NCBI GenBank assembly: GCA_015680685.1 | Contig: MNCI01033540.1 | Span: forward strand, 182,072 to 246,071 | Direction: 5' to 3' | DNA: 64,000 nucleotides | Source: Gnetum montanum | Lineage: Eukaryota > Streptophyta > Gnetopsida > Gnetales > Gnetaceae | Made by a program: the position numbers and the translations under genes | Part shown: positions 60,009 through 64,000 of the stretch, in pieces | How the letters are laid out: each line of letters starts with the position of its first letter | How positions within the stretch are numbered: position 1 is the stretch's first letter | The notes under the pieces: model-generated | The model's database searches: none | Told to the model about the DNA's origin: nothing | Seen by the model: only the letters and a program-made list of their open reading frames with translations

Positions 60009-61004
60009 GGATTGGTAGAAGCAAGCACAACGTGCATCCATGACTACTCAGGTGTGGCTCTGTTTTTGCAAAAGGAAGGTTGGCGAGTATGAGAGGAAGA
60101 GTGCAACTGGAAACAAGTTCGGGGAAGATGCAAACGGTGTTTTCATTTATGTTAACAGGAATGCTTTCAGACGAGCGTTGCGCGTCAATCTGAGATATCT
60201 ATGTTACAATTGTAGCAGGAATGCGTACAGAAGGAGCATTGCACATCACTTTCTGCGATATCTCTGCTAACGTGAATGCGGAAAACGAAGATTTGCATAT
60301 GTGAATGCTGCGTATGGGAATTGGGTGGTGGGGAAGAAGGAAACAAGGATCAAGGGTAGACACGTGTCGGGAAGAAATGTGCAAAGCGGAGTGGGTGGGC
60401 AAACCTGGGTAGCCACTTCAGCACACTGTTGTACTTCGTCGCTTAGATGAATGCACCTTTGAACGACATCCTCGAATTTAAGCAGCCTGCAACCACAAAA
60501 GAAAACAGAGGACGCCATTGCTTATGGAGAAAAGATGGAGTTCTTAGAACCCATGCTTTCTGATGTTAGCCGGAGCAAACGAACTGCAAATGTTGAGCTG
60601 GAGCACTTGGGCGGAGCCGCCAATCTTGATGATTCGGCGCTGCATACCTTTGACAAAAGGCATCAGACGCAGTGCAGCTCACTGGTTGCACCGGGAACCG
60701 GCCAGATGAATCTGCGAAGCCGGCGCCCGATAGCAATGATTGGCGAATACTCCTGGGGCCGTGACCAACGAGGATTTCATTGGGGCTCCTGCTAACGAGG
60801 CTAAACTCCTAGAGCTGCGACCACTGCGGCGGGCGCGGTGGCGGCATCTCCGAGGGATCAGTAAGATGCCTCCTTGCCTGTCCGAGGAATCAGTAAGATG
60901 CCGATGAGGTGGTGATACTGGGACTGTCTCAGTACCCCATCCCGTCTATTGTGCAACTGTACAGGAGTGATCACGCTCGCTTGAAGATGGTGGCGATCTG
61001 TACA
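60009..61004 (-). other. Element D, 3' spacer with a + strand open frame
   Basis: The + strand (antisense to D) has an 86-codon frame at 60535-60795 (MEFLEPMLSDVSRSKRTANV, Arg/Ser-rich end) and a 76-codon frame at 60040-60270. The latter arises partly from a roughly 66-bp internal duplication (GGAATGCTTTCAGACG... / GGAATGCGTACAGAAGG...). I do not recognise either. Since D is young, open frames are expected by chance. The rest holds nothing I can identify. Confidence 0.35.
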
Positions 61005-61500
61005 TCCCAGTTTTGAGTCTTGGGAGACTGCCGTTACTGGTTTTAAGTCTCAGCAGACCGTGGTCCCAGTTTAAAGTCCGGGCGGACCGAGAAGTGCTAG
61101 TTTTACATCGTAGCGGATGGTGGTAAGGCTGGTTTATGGTCTCAGCAGACCATGCTGTGGATGTCAGTTTTATGCCATGACCCAGGGACCAATCTGTGCT
61201 GATTTTACGTCTCAGCAGACGGCTACTTACCTATGCCAGTTTAGCATCGTGGCGGACGCGTGCAAAAGCCGCTAGTTTTTCGTCTTGGCGGACCTGTACA
61301 ACATTGCCAGTTTTTCGTCGTAGCGGATGATAACCACTTACCAGTTTAGCGTCGTGGCGGACGCGTGCAAAAGATGCCAGTTTATCGTCATAGCGGACGG
61401 TCAGTGCCAGTTTAATGTCGTAGCAGACGCGTAGTGCCAGTTTAACGTCGTAGCGGACGTTTGATGCCAGTTTAACGTCGTAGTGGATGATTACCGTCAT
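61005..61500 (-). repeat. Palindromic repeat array, D position 3 (after integrase)
   Basis: About fifteen units. The commonest + strand form is GCCAGTTTAACGTCGTAGCG followed by GACG. Stem variants CGTC/GACG, CATC/GATG and GGTC/GACC all occur, always with six bases between, ending GCG or GCA before the second arm. This is the least decayed array and the best source for the consensus. Confidence 0.92.
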
Positions 61501-61526
61501 ACCTGCTATCGACATCGTCGTTGCTG

Positions 61527-63248
61527 CTAGATGAAGTACCGCTTTAGATACACATGATTCACAGGATTTGCTAACTCGTTGCCGTTGACGTCTGCCAATT
61601 TGAACGCTCCGTTGTTGTATGCGTCGGTTACCAAGAAAGGGCCTTCCCAGTTTGTAGAGAACTTGCCTACTGGTTTGCGCACAGCCTTGAGAACCAAGTC
61701 TCCTTTCTTGATCGGACGTTGCTGAAGGTTGTGATGATGCTTTTGTCTCTGTTTATCCTGATATTTCTCAATTGCCTCAAGAGCCTGTATCCGCTTCTCT
61801 TCCAATGACTCCAAGTCCATTATTCGAGCCTCGGTGTGTTGAGTCTCATTTATAATGGTGGAGAGGACCATTCTCAGAGAAGGAATTTGCAACTCCAGAG
61901 GTAGAACTGCCTCAGATCCATAAACTAGGCTATAGGGCGTACTGCCTGTAGCTGTTCTACAGGTAGTACGATATGCCCATAGCACGTAGAGGATCTGCTC
62001 ATGCCACCTCCTTTTGTTACCGTTGAGCATTTTCTTGAGTAAATTGATTATTATCTTGTTCGATGCTTCAACTTGACCATTTGCCTGAGGGTAATAAGGG
62101 GAGGAAAAGGACTTCCTGATGCCTAGGTTGTCACAGAAAGATTTGGTATCCACGCTACTAAACTGTGGCCCATTGTCGGTCACGATAGTCATTGTGAGAC
62201 CAAATCGGGTTACAATGTTATCCAAGATGAAATGACAAAACTGTTGGGATGTAATTTTCCGCAGGGGGACAGCTTCTACCCACTTTGTGAAGTACTCAGT
62301 GGTGGTAATGATGAAGCTATGTCCTGCGGAAGATTTTGGTGTGATGGATCCTATAATGTCAAGTCCCCATCGTTGGAATGGCCATGTTATCTGTGTGGTG
62401 TGCAACTCTGTGGGTGACACGTGGATGAGGTTGGCGTGACGTTGACACGTGTCATAGGTCTTAACCTTTGTCAAACGATCTCTTTCCATACGTGGCCAGT
62501 AGTACCCTAAGCGACGAATTTTTAGGGCCATAGCCCGTGGTGCTACGTGGCCACCGCACAGTCCCTCGTGAACCTCGCTAACGATGTGTTGTGCTTGGTC
62601 TGCGTTAACGCAGGTGAGCAATACACCATCAAAGGAGCGTCTGCAGAGAGTGCTGTCCCCGATGATGATGTAGTGCCTAGTGCGTTTACGGGTTGTGTCT
62701 TTTTGCGCGCGCGTTAAAGAAGCTGGTAACTCACCCTGTAAAAGATAAGATTTGATATGATCGTACCATTCAGGCGTGCTTTCCTCGGTGAGGAAGGAGA
62801 TTTGCGCCGTCTGAATGATAGGGTCTGCACAGTCTGTAATCAATGTGGGGTAGGTGTTAAGCAAGTGTGATGACACGTGTAAGGCCAGAGTGGCCAGTGC
62901 GTCGGCCAGCATGTTGTCAGTCCGTGGGATGTGATGGGCGTCAAAGGTCATAAATCGCCTCAGAGGATCTTTAGCCTGATGACAATAGGGCTGCAAGTGT
63001 ACCGCTTTACAGGCATAGACTCCAGTGATTTGATTTATGACAAGCATCGAATCGCCCCTAATTGCCAGGTGTTGAACATCGAGTTCGCCTGCAATTAGTA
63101 ATCCCCTGAGGAGCCCCTCGTACTCTGCCACATTGTTCGTACAAGGGAAGGTTAATCGATAAGCATGTAGACGCACATCCTCAGGCGATAGCGTAAGAAC
63201 AGTGGCCGCACTACCGCCTTTGGTGGTTGAAGCTCCATCGAAATACAA
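61527..63248 (-). CDS. Element D, archaeal-type RNase H and integrase (573-codon open part of pol)
   Basis: The frame contains no stop. Residues 1-125 are the second RNase H with acidic residues D4 (FDGAS), E44 (AEYEG), D66 (RGDS) and D116 (ADALA). From about 215 the integrase follows: H227 and H234 of the zinc-binding part, but Y265 where the first Cys is expected (TYDTCQRH; C268 kept), then D297, D358 and E394 (D-35-E spacing). The C-terminal part has KKGDLVLKAV and NWEGPFLV and ends at VYLKRYFI. The listed Met is internal: upstream sequence is in the same polyprotein, interrupted only by a TAG at 63351-63353. It would act on viral-like DNA in the nucleus. Confidence 0.9.
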   Translation of the reverse strand: MYFDGASTTKGGSAATVLTLSPEDVRLHAYRLTFPCTNNVAEYEGLLRGLLIAGELDVQHLAIRGDSMLVINQITGVYACKAVHLQPYCHQAKDPLRRFMTFDAHHIPRTDNMLADALATLALHVSSHLLNTYPTLITDCADPIIQTAQISFLTEESTPEWYDHIKSYLLQGELPASLTRAQKDTTRKRTRHYIIIGDSTLCRRSFDGVLLTCVNADQAQHIVSEVHEGLCGGHVAPRAMALKIRRLGYYWPRMERDRLTKVKTYDTCQRHANLIHVSPTELHTTQITWPFQRWGLDIIGSITPKSSAGHSFIITTTEYFTKWVEAVPLRKITSQQFCHFILDNIVTRFGLTMTIVTDNGPQFSSVDTKSFCDNLGIRKSFSSPYYPQANGQVEASNKIIINLLKKMLNGNKRRWHEQILYVLWAYRTTCRTATGSTPYSLVYGSEAVLPLELQIPSLRMVLSTIINETQHTEARIMDLESLEEKRIQALEAIEKYQDKQRQKHHHNLQQRPIKKGDLVLKAVRKPVGKFSTNWEGPFLVTDAYNNGAFKLADVNGNELANPVNHVYLKRYFI

Positions 63249-63752
63249 TGTTGCTTCGAGGCCTGCCGAAACAGGGCTTAAACTATGTACGTTCTCATCG
63301 GGAAATTCTGGCTCTACGGTTGCGTGGTTGTCAATTGGTGAAGTTGTTAACTAGTCTGCTATCGCCTGGCCCTTCGTGGATGACTGGCCGATATAGTGGA
63401 GGTCGAACTCTGCGGTGATAGCTTTCCAGTGAGCGATTTTGCTGCTTTCGTATAAACTATGCGTAATTTCCCTAAGGATGTTATTTTTACAAATGACGTT
63501 AACCTGACTGCGAAAAAGATAATGCCTACATTTCTTGAGCGTAAAAACTAATGCTAAGCAATTACGCTCAACGTCGTTATATCTCGTCTCGTACGCACGT
63601 AGAGCGTGACTCAGGTAATAGATGGGCATTTCTGACCCATCCTCCCTTTTTTGACAAAGAAACACTGCTATTGCTACGTCCGAAGTGGCGAGGTAAATGA
63701 AAAAAGGAAAATCCCTTTGTGGCGGGAAAACCGTTGGCAAATGTTGCAATTC
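63249..63752 (-). pseudogene. Element D, gypsy RNase H
   Basis: The - strand 63749-63351 reads PFFIYLATSDVAIAVFLCQKR, MPIYYLSHALRAYETRYN, ERNCLALVFTLKKCRHYLF and FDLHYIGQSSTKGQAIAD, a complete gypsy RNase H. It stands between two TAG stops (63753-63755 and 63351-63353). Both are where related elements have Gln, so each is one C-to-T change from CAG. The linker 63350-63249 (PEFPDENVHSLSPVSAG) joins it to the next domain in the same frame. Confidence 0.88.
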
Positions 63753-64000
63753 CTATTTTAGACTGTCAAACGCATGCTGGCAATCGTCGGTCCATTCAAA
63801 ATTAATCCCCTTTTTCAGCAAGTGTTGCATGGGATGTAATTTGTCGGTTAACCTTGAAATGAACCTGCGTATGAACTGTAAACGGCCCTGTAACCCGCGT
63901 AGTTGCTTGAGATCTGTGGGAGGTTGTAACGCGACAATGGCTCTGACCTTATCAGGATCAACTCGTATGCCGGCTTCCGATACCACAAACCCCAGCATGC
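63753..64000 (-). pseudogene. Element D, reverse transcriptase thumb (cut by window edge)
   Basis: Reads MLGFVVSEAGIRVDPDKVRA, LKQLRGLQGRLQFIRRF and FEWTDDCQHAFDSLK, then the TAG at 63753-63755. This is the end of RT following the palm; the active site lies beyond the window. In frame with the RNase H that follows. Confidence 0.88.

Larger units (their letters stand above)
58202..64000 (-). mobile_element. Element D: Tat-like retrotransposon, 3' part (youngest in the window)
   Basis: 3' LTR 58202-59942, polypurine tract, spacer, position-3 array and - strand pol (integrase, aRNase H, RNase H, RT end) reaching the right edge. The 5' LTR, gag and any antisense gene lie beyond 64000. Left target base block GTGGA (58197-58201) can be matched only outside the window. 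D keeps CpG and a long open frame, unlike A, B, C and E. Confidence 0.93.

Overview
The window is repeat-dense nuclear DNA from a plant with a large genome. I found no host gene, rRNA or tRNA gene. Almost everything belongs to LTR retrotransposons of the Ty3/gypsy type, inserted into one another and heavily decayed (many stops, CpG replaced by TpG/CpA). The domain types (Tat-like pol with two RNase H domains, an Athila-like pol, a short TRIM element, priming sites matching plant tRNA-Asn and tRNA-Met) identify a plant. The depth of old nesting would fit a gymnosperm or another large-genome lineage, but the sequence alone does not settle that.

Layout, outermost first. (1) Element E, Athila-like, + strand: gag end, protease and reverse transcriptase (RT) at 1-2538, the rest of RNase H and integrase at 41588-43250, an env-position reading frame at 45300-47912, and probable LTR-like tail at 56283-58201. 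(2) Element A, Tat-like, - strand, 2544-41582, inserted in E's RNase H with an exact ATGAT target duplication; its LTRs are about 2.2 kb. (3) Inside A: a solo LTR of the D family (9086-10670, duplication GGGTC) and element B, Tat-like, + strand, 11330-29662. (4) Inside B: a TRIM-like miniature element (16228-17458, - strand). (5) Element C, Tat-like, + strand, 47918-56277, inserted in E with an exact CTATA duplication. C lacks RT, both RNase H domains and the integrase core. (6) Element D, Tat-like, - strand, from 58202 to beyond the right edge. It is the youngest and keeps CpG and a 573-codon open frame for archaeal-type RNase H plus integrase.

The full Tat-like elements share one plan: LTR, tRNA-Asn priming site, gag, protease, an array of short palindromic repeats, a gene on the OPPOSITE strand, a second array, RT-RNaseH-aRNaseH-integrase, a third array, a polypurine tract inside an inverted repeat, LTR. 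The most interesting object is the antisense gene: A (29690-34435, +) and B (32-172 bp exclusive of neighbours is not needed to see it; 16032-22172, -) carry recognisably the same multi-exon gene, with introns at the same places. Second is the palindromic repeat unit that recurs at three fixed positions in the elements, and third is the inverted repeat that wraps the polypurine tract in all four Tat-like elements.

All boundaries without a stated target duplication are approximate. All similarity statements are from reading translations and sequence by eye; no database was searched.
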